A stretch of 64,000 nt of DNA from Jongsikchunia kroppenstedtii DSM 45133 (GTDB taxonomy: Bacteria; Actinomycetota; Actinomycetes; Mycobacteriales; Mycobacteriaceae). Numbering within the stretch: the first letter of the stretch is position 1; the number at the start of each line of letters is the position of its first letter. The position numbers and the translations under genes were made by a program. Where the stretch lies: contig NZ_AQYG01000040.1 of NCBI RefSeq assembly GCF_000380485.1, positions 60,813 through 124,812 of the forward strand. Direction: 5' to 3'. A model generated the notes under the pieces. It had not been told where the DNA came from. It saw nothing but the letters and a program-made list of their open reading frames with translations, and made no database searches. Below are positions 32,841 through 42,209 of this stretch, piece after piece.

Positions 32841-33719
32841 GTGAGCAAGCGAAGCTATAACGCCAGGGCCGTCGTGACCGGAGCCGGCAGCGGAATCGGT
32901 CGATCATTCGCCATCGAACTCGCGCGCCGCGGGGGCAGCGTGCTGTGTGCGGACATCGATATCGACCGTGCCGAAGAGACCGTGCGGATGATCGAGCAGA
33001 ACGGCCGCCAGGCCTGGGCCATCGAGTGCGATGTCGCCAAGTCCGACGACATGCGCGAGCTCGGGCGCCGCGCCCGCGAGCTGTTCGAGGGACCGGTGTC
33101 GCTGATGATCAACAACGCCGGCGTCGGGATCGGCGGGCGGCCGGTCGGCGAGATCGGCGAGGACGACTGGCGCTGGGCGCTCGGCATCAACCTGTGGGGC
33201 ATGGTCTACGGATCGGAGATCTTCCTTCCGCAGCTCCAGGAGAACGGTGCCGGCGGACTGATCAACGTCGCGTCGACCGCGGCGTTCTCGGCGGCACCGC
33301 AGATGGCCGCCTACAACGTCGGCAAGGCCGGTGTACTCGCGCTGTCGGAGACGATCGCGGCCGAACTGTCGGGGAGCCCGATCGCGGTCACCGTGCTGTG
33401 CCCGACATTCGTGAAGACGAACGTGGCCGTCGACGGCCGCATCACCGCGGCGGGCACCAAGCTGGCGTCGGAATTGATGCGGCGCACGGGTTTTCACCCC
33501 GACCGGGTGGCCCGGATGACGCTCGATGCCAACGATCGCGGGAGGCTGTATGTGCTGCCGCAGCTTGATGCCAAGGCGATCTGGGTGATGAAGCGGCTGG
33601 CCCCGCGCACGTATGCGTTCGGTGCGGGACTGTTGAATCGGCTGCTCGACGGTACTGATGAACAGTCCGCGGACTCCGAGAAAGGCACTGAATCACAGTC
33701 GGTTTCGGCGCCCCGCTGA
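32841..33719 (+). CDS. Short-chain dehydrogenase/reductase
   Basis: A 292-residue SDR with TGAGSGIG, Asp after beta-2 (CADIDIDRAEE), NNAG (MINNAGVGIGG), SS-x-Y-x3-K set (VASTAAFSAAPQMAAYNVGK) and a long C-terminal region. I start at GTG 32841, 9 nt after GGTGGAG. It is probably controlled by the divergent MerR. Downstream alcohol dehydrogenase (80 bp away) may belong to the same pathway. Substrate unknown. Confidence 0.85.
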   Translation: MSKRSYNARAVVTGAGSGIGRSFAIELARRGGSVLCADIDIDRAEETVRMIEQNGRQAWAIECDVAKSDDMRELGRRARELFEGPVSLMINNAGVGIGGRPVGEIGEDDWRWALGINLWGMVYGSEIFLPQLQENGAGGLINVASTAAFSAAPQMAAYNVGKAGVLALSETIAAELSGSPIAVTVLCPTFVKTNVAVDGRITAAGTKLASELMRRTGFHPDRVARMTLDANDRGRLYVLPQLDAKAIWVMKRLAPRTYAFGAGLLNRLLDGTDEQSADSEKGTESQSVSAPR

Positions 33720-33798
33720 CATTCGCGGCGATTTCAGCCCGGCCGCGAATGCGGTTGACTAGCGTCGAGAATGTCATCTCATAACCAAAGGGGCCCCG

Positions 33799-34926
33799 AT
33801 GAAAGTCAAAGCGGCAATACTCACCGAACTCAACACCGACTGGAAGATCGATGAGGTCGAACTGGGCGATCCGGTCGAAGGCGAGGTTCAAGTCCGACTG
33901 ACGGCGTCCGGCCTGTGTCATTCGGATGCGCACTTGCAGAACGGATCCAGCCCCGTGCCGTCGTTCCCCGTCCTCGGCGGCCACGAGGGGGCGGGCGTCA
34001 TCACCAAGGTCGGTCCGGGCGTCAAGAACCTGGCCGAAGGCGATCACGTCGTACTCGCGTTCATCCCCGCCTGCGGCACCTGCGGCCCCTGTTCGACCGG
34101 TCTACAGAACCTGTGCGACGAGGGCGCCGGCCTGCTGACCGGACTGTCGATCTCAGACAAGACCAACCGGGTCACCCGGGGTGGTGAGCCGGTGATCCAG
34201 ATGTGCCTGCTCGGCACGTTCGCGCCGTATGTGACCGTGCATCAGGCATCGGTGATCAAGATCGAGGACGACATCCCGCTCGACAAGGCCGCGCTGCTCG
34301 GCTGCGGTGTGTCGACCGGCTGGGGATCGGCCACCTCGATCGGCAACACCCGTCCGGGCGACACCGTCGTCGTGATGGGCGTCGGCGGCGTCGGAATCAA
34401 CTCGATCCAGGGTGCGGCCTTCGCCGGTGCGCGCTACGTCGTCGCAGTCGATCCGGTGGAGTTCAAGCGGACCAAGGCGCTCGAACTCGGCGCGACGCAC
34501 GCATTCGCCTCGATGGAGGAGGCGACCCCCGTGGTTGGTGAGATCACCTGGGGCAAGATGGCGAACACCGCCATCATCACGGTCGGGCACATCAAGGGTG
34601 AGCACATCCAGCAGGCGCTGTCGTCGGTCGGCAAGGCCGGACAGGTGATCGTCACCGGCATGGGCAACTTCACCGACTCGGCGGTCGATCTCAACATGTT
34701 CGAGCTGACCCTGCTGCAGAAGCGCGTGCAGGGCGCGATCTTCGGCGGAGTCAGCCCGCGCACCCAGATCCCGAATCTGCTGAACCTGTATCGCTCGGGC
34801 GACCTCAAGCTCGACGAGCTGGTGACGACGACCTACAAGCTCGAGGACATCAATCAGGGCTATCGGGACATGGCCGACGGCAAGAACCTGCGCGGGGTCG
34901 TGATGTACGGGCCCGAAGACTACTGA
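33799..34926 (+). CDS. Zinc alcohol dehydrogenase, NDMA-dependent type
   Basis: A 375-residue medium-chain dehydrogenase: catalytic zinc ligands Cys40, His62 and Glu63 (GLCHSDAH, GGHEGAG), four structural cysteines in CGTCGPCSTGLQNLC, and a dinucleotide fold GVGGVGINS. The overall sequence, including LGCGVSTGWGSA, matches nicotinoprotein (NDMA-dependent) alcohol dehydrogenases of actinobacteria, which keep NAD bound and hand electrons on, usually to mycofactocin. AAAGGGG precedes the ATG. A terminator follows. Confidence 0.9.
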   Translation: MKVKAAILTELNTDWKIDEVELGDPVEGEVQVRLTASGLCHSDAHLQNGSSPVPSFPVLGGHEGAGVITKVGPGVKNLAEGDHVVLAFIPACGTCGPCSTGLQNLCDEGAGLLTGLSISDKTNRVTRGGEPVIQMCLLGTFAPYVTVHQASVIKIEDDIPLDKAALLGCGVSTGWGSATSIGNTRPGDTVVVMGVGGVGINSIQGAAFAGARYVVAVDPVEFKRTKALELGATHAFASMEEATPVVGEITWGKMANTAIITVGHIKGEHIQQALSSVGKAGQVIVTGMGNFTDSAVDLNMFELTLLQKRVQGAIFGGVSPRTQIPNLLNLYRSGDLKLDELVTTTYKLEDINQGYRDMADGKNLRGVVMYGPEDY

Positions 34927-34946
34927 CGCCGCGCACCGCGCACGAA

Positions 34947-34985
34947 ACGAAGGAAGCCCCGCACACTGTGCGGGGCTTCCTTCGT
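34947..34985. terminator. Bidirectional terminator between adh and rpfA
   Basis: A perfect inverted repeat with 19-bp arms (ACGAAGGAAGCCCCGCACA and its complement) around one base, between two convergent genes. It can fold on either strand, ending in short T-rich flanks. Confidence 0.8.
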
Positions 34986-34997
34986 TGTCTGTACAGA

Positions 34998-35892
<895 letters not shown>

Positions 35893-35919
35893 GCGTGCCG
35901 AGTTGTCTTCAGTTGGTGA

Positions 35920-35935
35920 GGCCAGCGAACTGGCC
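35920..35935 (-). other. UUCG-loop hairpin between moaD and rpfA leader
   Basis: On the minus strand GGCCAG-TTCG-CTGGCC forms a stable 6-bp hairpin with a UUCG tetraloop, 27 nt before the riboswitch. No T-tract follows. It could end moaA-moaD transcripts inefficiently or stabilise a transcript end. Confidence 0.3.
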
Positions 35936-36086
35936 GTCACAGACGGTATTGGAAAGGGCCGCCGATGTCCCACTTTCCATCCCGGTGAGTCGGAGGCCGC
36001 AAGTTGGGCTGTCGGTAACGATTCGGGCATCCGCGCTGGTCGTGGGCTGATAGCCGGGCCGTGACCCGGCTGTGACTATTCCGTTA

Positions 36087-36102
36087 TGTGAGGAACCTCA
36101 CA
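36087..36102. promoter_or_regulatory. CRP-like binding site upstream of rpfA
   Basis: TGTGAGGAACCTCACA is an exact TGTGA-N6-TCACA CRP site with perfect symmetry (7-bp arms). It lies in the 456-bp gap (35664-36119) between moaD and rpfA, which otherwise holds the riboswitch, a hairpin and no gene. M. tuberculosis Rv3676 (CRP) is known to activate rpfA. Confidence 0.6.
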
Positions 36103-36119
36103 CGGGGACTGTGATGGGG

Positions 36120-36383
36120 CTAACCGCCGGCGAATGGCGGGAGTACATCAATGGTTGAGCCTTGGGGTAACTGTCGTGTTCGTTCGGTTGTGGCGATCTC
36201 GTTGCAGAGATACGACGAGCGGGCGAGAACTCGTTCCATTTCGGAATGATTGCCTGGCCCATCATTACTGGTCAGGACGTTTTCGAGATCATCGAGAGTG
36301 GCGCCGTCCGGCAACGTGATCGTCAGGTTTTCGATACCGGATGCCGCTCGGGCGGCAGCGAAGAATCGAACGGTCACATCCAT
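36120..36383 (-). CDS. moaD: Molybdopterin synthase sulfur carrier subunit MoaD
   Basis: An 87-residue ubiquitin-like protein beginning MDVTVRFFAAARAASG and ending in the required di-glycine (PPFAGG), the site of thiocarboxylation. It supplies sulfur to MoaE. It starts 19 bp after moaA and matches the Rv0868c position. Confidence 0.93.
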   Translation of the reverse strand: MDVTVRFFAAARAASGIENLTITLPDGATLDDLENVLTSNDGPGNHSEMERVLARSSYLCNEIATTERTRQLPQGSTIDVLPPFAGG

Positions 36384-36402
36384 CGAATACTCACAAGTAT
36401 GT

Positions 36403-37449
36403 TCAGCCGCCGATCGCGGACATCGGTCGATCGGGCTGCTGGAAGGACACGTCGTCGATGCCGTGTCCGGCGGCTTTGGCCCACATCGTCGCGCGCCAGG
36501 CCTGCTCGATCTGGTCGTCGCCGGCATCGCCACGCAGCAGCGTCCGCAGGTCGGTCTCCGTCCGGGCGAACAGGCAACTGCGGAGCTGACCGTCGGCCGT
36601 GAGCCGGGTGCGGTCGCAGTCGGCGCAGAACGGGCTCGTGACGGCCGCGATCACGCCGATCGTGCCCGCGTCGCCTTCGGCGGTCCGTACCCGCCAGCGC
36701 TGGGCGGGCGCCGATCCGCGGGGGCGCTCGTCGGCGACCAGGTCGACGCCGTCGCTGCGCAGCCGGTCGAGCACCTGTGCGGCCGTCACCATCGCGGAGC
36801 GCTGCCAGTGATGGCCGGCATCCAGCGGCATCTGCTCGATGACCCGCAGCTCGTAGTCGCTGCGCAGGCACAGTCGCAGCAGGGCCGGCAGGTCGTCGAG
36901 ACCGGTCTGCGGATCGAGCACGGCGTTGACCTTCACCGGCCGCAGGCCGGCGCTCGCGGCGGCCTCGAGCCCGGCCAGCACATCGTCGATGCGGTCGCGG
37001 CGGGTGATCGCGGTGAAGTGCGCCGGATCGGTGGTGTCGAGCGAGACGTTGACGCGGTCGAGCCCGGCCGCGGCCAGCTCGCCGGCCCGGGCCGCGAGCC
37101 CGATGCCGTTGGTCGTCAAGGCGAGTTCCGGGCGCGGTTGCAGGCGGGCGATCCGTTCGACCAACTCTCCGATATCTCTGCGCAGCAGCGGCTCTCCGCC
37201 GGTGAAGCGGATCGCGGTGATATCGAGGCGCTGCACCGCGATCGTCGCCAGCCGCACGGTCTCGTCGAGGGTCAGCGTGGAATCCTTTGGCAGCCAATCG
37301 ATTCCGGACTCAGGCAGGCAGTAGGTGCAGCGCAGATTGCATCGGTCGGTCACCGAGATGCGGAGATCGTGCGCGACGCGGCCATACCGATCGGTCAGCG
37401 GACCCGAGGTGGGTGCGCCGCGATCGGCATTCGGCTCGGCTGGTGTCAA
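36403..37449 (-). CDS. moaA: GTP 3',8-cyclase MoaA (radical SAM)
   Basis: A 348-residue MoaA with the radical-SAM cluster motif Cys37-x3-Cys41-x2-Cys44 (CNLRCTYC), SAM-binding GGEPLLR, and the second C-terminal cluster motif CADCDRTRLT...C. It ends in Gly-Gly, as functional MoaA does. It converts GTP to 3',8-cyclo-GTP in the first step of molybdenum cofactor synthesis. The start is TTG 37449, overlapping the flavin-reductase stop (TTGA); earlier in-frame ATGs would add unrelated sequence. Confidence 0.92.
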   Translation of the reverse strand: MTPAEPNADRGAPTSGPLTDRYGRVAHDLRISVTDRCNLRCTYCLPESGIDWLPKDSTLTLDETVRLATIAVQRLDITAIRFTGGEPLLRRDIGELVERIARLQPRPELALTTNGIGLAARAGELAAAGLDRVNVSLDTTDPAHFTAITRRDRIDDVLAGLEAAASAGLRPVKVNAVLDPQTGLDDLPALLRLCLRSDYELRVIEQMPLDAGHHWQRSAMVTAAQVLDRLRSDGVDLVADERPRGSAPAQRWRVRTAEGDAGTIGVIAAVTSPFCADCDRTRLTADGQLRSCLFARTETDLRTLLRGDAGDDQIEQAWRATMWAKAAGHGIDDVSFQQPDRPMSAIGG

Positions 37450-37958
37450 CGATTCTCCAGGGCACGAAAAGTGCTGGCGTGGAACACCAACGGTTCCATC
37501 GACGGATCGGAGTGCAGATGCAGGATGCGCAGCATGATCAGCGTGTGATCGCCGGCGGCGATCTCGTCGGCGATCGTGCACGCCATGGCGGCCGTCGCGC
37601 CCGGCAGGAGCAGTGCTCCTTCGGGCCCGCTCTGCATGCTCAGGCCCTCGAAGCGGCGTTCGGCCGGGCCGGCCAGCTGGCGACAGTGCGCGGCCTGGCC
37701 GCTGGCGAACACGCTGACGCCGAGCGCCGGCGCACCGCGCAGCCGGGGCCAGGTGGTCGAGCCGTTGTCGACGCAGAAGGAGACCAGTGGCGGGTCGAGC
37801 GAGACCGTCGCGAATGAACTGGCGGCGAGCCCGACCGGCTGACCGTCGATCTCGCAGCAGACGGCCACGACGCCGGTGGGGAAGCAGCTGTAAGCGCGCT
37901 TGAGCTCGGATCCGTCGCCGACCGGGCGTAGCTGCCCGCCGGCATCGACGGCGGTCAT
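37446..37958 (-). CDS. Flavin reductase-like FMN-binding protein
   Basis: A 170-residue HpaC/flavin-reductase-like split-barrel protein: FPTGVVAVCCEIDGQPVGLAASSFATVSLDPPLVSFCVD is the family N terminus, and GDHTLIMLRI near the end contains the conserved GDH. Such proteins reduce FMN or FAD for a partner monooxygenase. It overlaps both neighbours by 4 bp, so it is in one operon with the membrane protein before it and moaA after it. The partner is not identified. Confidence 0.88.
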   Translation of the reverse strand: MTAVDAGGQLRPVGDGSELKRAYSCFPTGVVAVCCEIDGQPVGLAASSFATVSLDPPLVSFCVDNGSTTWPRLRGAPALGVSVFASGQAAHCRQLAGPAERRFEGLSMQSGPEGALLLPGATAAMACTIADEIAAGDHTLIMLRILHLHSDPSMEPLVFHASTFRALENR

Positions 37959-38239
37959 GGCCGTGGCTCCGCGGCCTTGCGCACCCGGCGTCCGGACAGC
38001 AGGGCGAAGACGAGTGCCAGGAGCAGCCCGATCGGCGCGCAGAGCGTCAGGCCGCCGATCACGCCCGGGGCGCGATGCCCGTCGGCCATCGCCGGATAGG
38101 TCATCAGGACCAGGAGCGCGATCAGACCGAGCACGAACAGCGCGATGGAGGCATGCAGCAACCGGTTGGAATGCGGTTGCGGCGAGTCGGACACCGAGGC
38201 CGTGACCGTCCCGGTCTCCGTTCCGTCAGGAGTTCCCAT
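37955..38239 (-). CDS. Small two-helix membrane protein (Rv0870c-like)
   Basis: A 94-residue protein with two hydrophobic segments (LLHASIALFVLGLIALLVLM and GLTLCAPIGLLLALVFALLSG) and a basic C terminus (RRVRKAAEPRP). An integral membrane protein sits at this place (Rv0870c) in M. tuberculosis. First gene of the moaA-moaD transcript. Function unknown. Confidence 0.7.
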   Translation of the reverse strand: MGTPDGTETGTVTASVSDSPQPHSNRLLHASIALFVLGLIALLVLMTYPAMADGHRAPGVIGGLTLCAPIGLLLALVFALLSGRRVRKAAEPRP

Positions 38240-38364
38240 GTCCCCACCATAAAGCCGGTATCGGCCCGCCTGCCGGACTGGCTACTATATTGGCGCCCCG
38301 CGCGTAGCGAATCCGAAAAAATCGGCCCCCGTGCAGCGCCTCGGGGCAGTGACTGAAGGTGTAG

Positions 38365-38796
38365 GTGAAGACGGTGCCGTCCGGCAAGGTGAAGTGGTAC
38401 GACGCGGACAAGGGATTCGGGTTCCTGTCGCAGGACTCGGGTGAGGACGTGTACGTCCGAAGCTCCGCGCTGCCCGAGGGCGTCGAGGTGCTCAAGCAGG
38501 GCCAGCGCGTCGAGTTCGACATGGCCGCCGGCCGTCGCGGACCGCAGGCGCTGCGGGTCAGCGTCCTGGAGCCGGCCCCGAGCATCACCCGCAACAACCG
38601 CGAGGCCGCCCGCAAAGAGGCTGCCGCCAAACGGCATTCGCCGGACGAGCTGCATGGCATGGTCGCCGACCTGATCACTCTGCTCGAGGGCAAGGTGCAG
38701 CCGGACCTGCGGAAGGGCAAGTACCCCGACCGCAAGACCGCGCAACGGATCTCCGAGGTCGTGCGCGCCGTCGCCCGGGAGCTCGAGCACTACTGA
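38365..38796 (+). CDS. cspB: Cold-shock domain protein CspB-like with C-terminal extension
   Basis: A 143-residue protein. Residues 5-68 are a cold-shock domain with RNP1 and RNP2 ([17 protein letters not shown]), followed by an Arg/Glu-rich helical extension of about 70 residues as in M. tuberculosis Rv0871. It binds single-stranded nucleic acid. GTG 38365 follows GAAGGTG. The 120-bp leader may hold the promoter (TACTAT at 38283). Confidence 0.9.
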   Translation: MKTVPSGKVKWYDADKGFGFLSQDSGEDVYVRSSALPEGVEVLKQGQRVEFDMAAGRRGPQALRVSVLEPAPSITRNNREAARKEAAAKRHSPDELHGMVADLITLLEGKVQPDLRKGKYPDRKTAQRISEVVRAVARELEHY

Positions 38797-38850
38797 TCCT
38801 GGGCAGCCGCTGATCGCGGCCGCATCGACCGGGTCCGTAGGACCTGTGGG

Positions 38851-39351
38851 TCAGGGTGTCGTCTTCAGGCTCCAGATTCCGCTGGAGAAGTAGCCGTCGT
38901 CGGTGCGGAACGGCACGCGCTGGATCTCGATGCCGAGGATCGGATCGGCGGGCTCGGACGTGAGCGTCACGGTGTAGCGACTTCCGGGTCCGTACACCTT
39001 CTGGTTGTTGGTCTCCGGGGTGTCGTTCCGGCGCACCACGATCAGGATCCATGGCTGGTCGGCCACTTCCTTGGGGACCGTGACCATCATGGACTCACCC
39101 GGCGGCAACGAGATCGTCGTCATCTCGCCCTGCACCATGCCCTCGCATGACGGGCCGTTGATCTTGCGGCAGTACATCTTGGGGTAGACGCGCGTGAGCG
39201 AATCCTGGTGTGCCACCTGGACGACCGGGATCGGCTTGTGGTGTCCGACGGTCAGCGCCGCGACCGAGCCGCCGACGACGGCGACGAACAGCACCGCAAT
39301 CGCCGTCGCGATGATCGCGAACTTCTTCTCACCACTGGACAGAGCTGGCAC
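38851..39351 (-). CDS. DUF2771-type membrane-anchored protein
   Basis: A 166-residue protein with a single N-terminal membrane segment (FAIIATAIAVLFVAVVGGSVAAL) and an exported beta-rich domain containing two cysteines (MYCRKINGPSCEG). It matches the DUF2771 family at the position of Rv0875c. GTG 39351 has AAGGAAAT 6 nt upstream. Probably transcribed after the MFS gene. Function unknown. Confidence 0.75.
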   Translation of the reverse strand: MPALSSGEKKFAIIATAIAVLFVAVVGGSVAALTVGHHKPIPVVQVAHQDSLTRVYPKMYCRKINGPSCEGMVQGEMTTISLPPGESMMVTVPKEVADQPWILIVVRRNDTPETNNQKVYGPGSRYTVTLTSEPADPILGIEIQRVPFRTDDGYFSSGIWSLKTTP

Positions 39352-39407
39352 CGGTATTTCCTTGCTGATCGATGGAACGAGGGTTGTGGGCCGACTGGCC
39401 CGGCCGC

Positions 39408-41300
39408 CTACTCGGGGCGGCGTCGCAGATTGGGATCTATCCGGATCGCGCCGGTCGGCATCGACATGTCGGGCCGTTGGCCCCCGAAGCCGGGGACGAG
39501 TGTCGAGCCGCGGCTGGTCATGAACGTCTGCAGCGTTCCGGCCGCCATGATCACGCCGACGACCATGAAGCACAACCAGATCTCCGACGGCAGCAGCACG
39601 CCGATCGCCGAGCCGAAGACACTGGCCAGCTGCAGCAGGGCCTCGGAGCGGCCGAACGCGGACGCCCGGGATTCGTCGGGCAGGTCGTCCTGGATCGATG
39701 CGTCCAGGCAGGCCTTGCCGATGGCGCTGGTGAAGGCGCCGACGAAGGCCGCGATGGCGACGAACAGCATGTTGCCGAACACAGCGGCGACGATCACGGC
39801 CGCAAGTGCGCCGGCGGTCACCATGATCACGATCTTGCGGGGATTCTTCAGCTCCAGACGGGTGCCGAGCGCGTTGCCGATGAAGTTGCCGGCGCCGGCC
39901 GCGCCGCCCGCCGCGGCGACGATCAGCAGCTGTCCCATGCCGCTGGCACCGCTGTGATTGGCTTTCGTATAGAAGGGGATGAACATCAGCATGAAGCCGG
40001 TGAGGATCCGGATGGTCCCGTTGCCCCACAGGCCGATCAACACGTTGCGGCCCAATGGCTGACGCATGCTGTCGCGGATCATGGCGGCGGCCGAGGCGGC
40101 GCCCTTGCGTCCGGCGGATTCCTCCTGCGGCGCCGGATTCGGCTCGCCGCGCACTCGCGCGGGCTCGCCGTGGTAGCTGAGCGTGGTCGGGACCTCGCCC
40201 TCGGTCACCTCGACCCAGGACGGGATGCGCATGCACAGCCAGGTGCCGACGATGGCGCCGATGGCCAGCGCGATCAATGCGCCCGGAGAGTGGAACGGCA
40301 GCAGTTTGCCGAGCAGCGCCTCGAAGACCACCGCGATGGCGCCGCCGAGGAACATGCCGCCGACCAGACCGAAGGTGGTCAGGCGCGCGTTGACGCGCAC
40401 CAGGTCGATCGTCGGTGGCAGGACGCGTGGGGTGACCGCCGATTTGAGCACCCCGAATGATTTGGAGAGCACCATCATTCCGAGTGCCGCCGGATACAGC
40501 ACCCAGGGGTCGTAGGTCAGTTGATGGCTGCTCGAGTCCCAACCGCTGTTCATGATGACCAGCACCGCCAGCACCGCGCGGCCGGCGAAGGTGGCGGCCA
40601 TCGCGATGCGACGTCCGCGCTGCAGCCGGTCCAGCAGCGGTCCGATCAGCGGCGCGATCACCGCGAACGGCGCGATGTTGACCAGCAGGTAGAGCGCCAC
40701 CTTGCTCTTCGACTCGCCGCTGGTCGCGGCGAGGAAGAACGTGTTGGCCAGCGACACCGACATCGCGGCGTCGAGCGCGTAGTTCATCACCGCCGGATAC
40801 GTCAGCGCCGTCAGGCCCGACCGATCGGCGCCGTCGGCGGTGGTCGCGGCGTGGATCTTGTTCAGGCCCTTGCCGGCCAGTTCGCGTCCGCGCAGCGCGG
40901 CCACCCGGGTGACCGTGAGCTTGCGCGGCATCCGCTTGGGCCGGTCCTGGGCCGCGCGGCGGTATTCGGCGTCCTCGTCGAGGGGATGCAGATGCGGATT
41001 CTGCGATGGTCCCAGGTCCGGCTGCGAGTAGGCGCGCGTGCGCGGGCCGCTGCCGGGAGGCGGCGGTTCGCGGCGTGGATGCCGTTCCGTCGGTGCCTCT
41101 CCGCGGGCGCGGGGATCGGGGCGACCATGGGGATCGTTGCGGTCATGCGGCGGAATGTGCTGCGGCGCGGGGCGGCGAGGCGGTCGGCGGCCACCGGCGC
41201 TCGGCGGGGTGACCGGGTAGTTCGCCGCACCCGGATGCTGATCCGGCCGCGGCGGACGGTGCCCGGAGCTGCCGCCAGGAGGGGTGTTCGGCCGATTCAC
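39408..41300 (-). CDS. MFS-type membrane protein (Rv0876c-like)
   Basis: A 630-residue protein: about 130 residues of Pro/Arg/His-rich cytoplasmic N terminus, then about 12 membrane segments from VMNYALDAAMSVSLANTFFL to WLCFMVVGVIMAAGTLQTF, with a long charged loop in the middle. It is a conserved actinobacterial MFS-like protein in the same place as Rv0876c. The start at 41300 sits close to the divergent DUF3027 gene. Substrate unknown; the exact start is uncertain because the N terminus is low complexity. Confidence 0.82.
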   Translation of the reverse strand: MNRPNTPPGGSSGHRPPRPDQHPGAANYPVTPPSAGGRRPPRRPAPQHIPPHDRNDPHGRPDPRARGEAPTERHPRREPPPPGSGPRTRAYSQPDLGPSQNPHLHPLDEDAEYRRAAQDRPKRMPRKLTVTRVAALRGRELAGKGLNKIHAATTADGADRSGLTALTYPAVMNYALDAAMSVSLANTFFLAATSGESKSKVALYLLVNIAPFAVIAPLIGPLLDRLQRGRRIAMAATFAGRAVLAVLVIMNSGWDSSSHQLTYDPWVLYPAALGMMVLSKSFGVLKSAVTPRVLPPTIDLVRVNARLTTFGLVGGMFLGGAIAVVFEALLGKLLPFHSPGALIALAIGAIVGTWLCMRIPSWVEVTEGEVPTTLSYHGEPARVRGEPNPAPQEESAGRKGAASAAAMIRDSMRQPLGRNVLIGLWGNGTIRILTGFMLMFIPFYTKANHSGASGMGQLLIVAAAGGAAGAGNFIGNALGTRLELKNPRKIVIMVTAGALAAVIVAAVFGNMLFVAIAAFVGAFTSAIGKACLDASIQDDLPDESRASAFGRSEALLQLASVFGSAIGVLLPSEIWLCFMVVGVIMAAGTLQTFMTSRGSTLVPGFGGQRPDMSMPTGAIRIDPNLRRRPE

Positions 41301-41401
41301 AATCTCGATTGTTCCCTATCGCACCGACGACTGCCCGGAGCCCCGCGCTCCGGTGGCACCCGCCGCTGCGAACCGGTCCATCGATGCGGCACACTGGATG
41401 C

Positions 41402-42196
41402 GTGAACCCTGCTGGAGACATGCTCGAGGCCAGCCCGAACCCGACGGTCGACGCCGCCCGGGCCCGGTTGGTCGACGCCGTCGATCTCGCGCGCGAGGCC
41501 ATCGTCGCGGAGGCCGGTGACCACGTGGGCGAACACCTGCGGGCGGTCGCCGAGGACGAATGCTCGGTCACTCACTACTTCGTCGCTGACCAGCCCGGAT
41601 ACAGCGGCTGGAACTGGTGCGCCGTGCTCGCCAGCAGCCCGGGCGACGACCACATCACGGTCAGCGAGGTCGCGCTGCTCCCCGGCGTCGACGCCTTGAC
41701 GGCACCGCAGTGGGTGCCGTGGGCCGAGCGCATCCGGCCGGGAGACCTCTCGCCCGGCGACACGCTGGCCGCGACCGAGGACGACGTCCGGCTGGTTCCG
41801 GGATATGTCTCGAGCGGGGACTGGGACGGACTCCGGCGAGATGTCGACTTCATCGACGCCGCGCAGGAGATCGGGCTGGGCCGCAAGCGCCTGATGAGCT
41901 GGTTCGGCCGGGCCGAGGCCGCCGAACGCTGGACCGCCGGCGACCACGGCCCGTACGCCGAGATGGCGCAGTCGACTCGGCAGCACTGCGCCAGCTGTGG
42001 CTTCTTCATTCCGCTGACCGGTTCTCTGCGCGACCTGTTCGGCGTGTGCGCCAACGAGTACTCGGCCGACGGCCGCGTGGTGCACATCGACTACGGCTGC
42101 GGTGCGCACTCGGATATGAAGGCACCGTCCGGCGAGGGGTCGCCGGCCTACCCCGCCTATGACGACGGCGCCGTGGAGATCGTCGACCCGCGCTAG
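41402..42196 (+). CDS. DUF3027 family protein (Rv0877-like)
   Basis: A 264-residue protein with conserved blocks SVTHYFVADQPGYSGWNWCAVLA, VLSRYGWD-like LSRDVDF and a C-terminal zinc-like motif CASCGFFIP...FGVCANEY...YGCGAH. It belongs to DUF3027. GTG 41402 has CACACT ending 6 nt upstream, consistent with leaderless transcription. Function unknown. Confidence 0.82.
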   Translation: MNPAGDMLEASPNPTVDAARARLVDAVDLAREAIVAEAGDHVGEHLRAVAEDECSVTHYFVADQPGYSGWNWCAVLASSPGDDHITVSEVALLPGVDALTAPQWVPWAERIRPGDLSPGDTLAATEDDVRLVPGYVSSGDWDGLRRDVDFIDAAQEIGLGRKRLMSWFGRAEAAERWTAGDHGPYAEMAQSTRQHCASCGFFIPLTGSLRDLFGVCANEYSADGRVVHIDYGCGAHSDMKAPSGEGSPAYPAYDDGAVEIVDPR

Positions 42197-42209
42197 TCAC
42201 GCGCCGACC

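Noticed and set aside
33755..33784. TTGACT / TCATAA promoter before the alcohol dehydrogenase
   Set aside because: It would start transcription inside the ribosome-binding site of a gene that has a strong one, so the match is probably chance.
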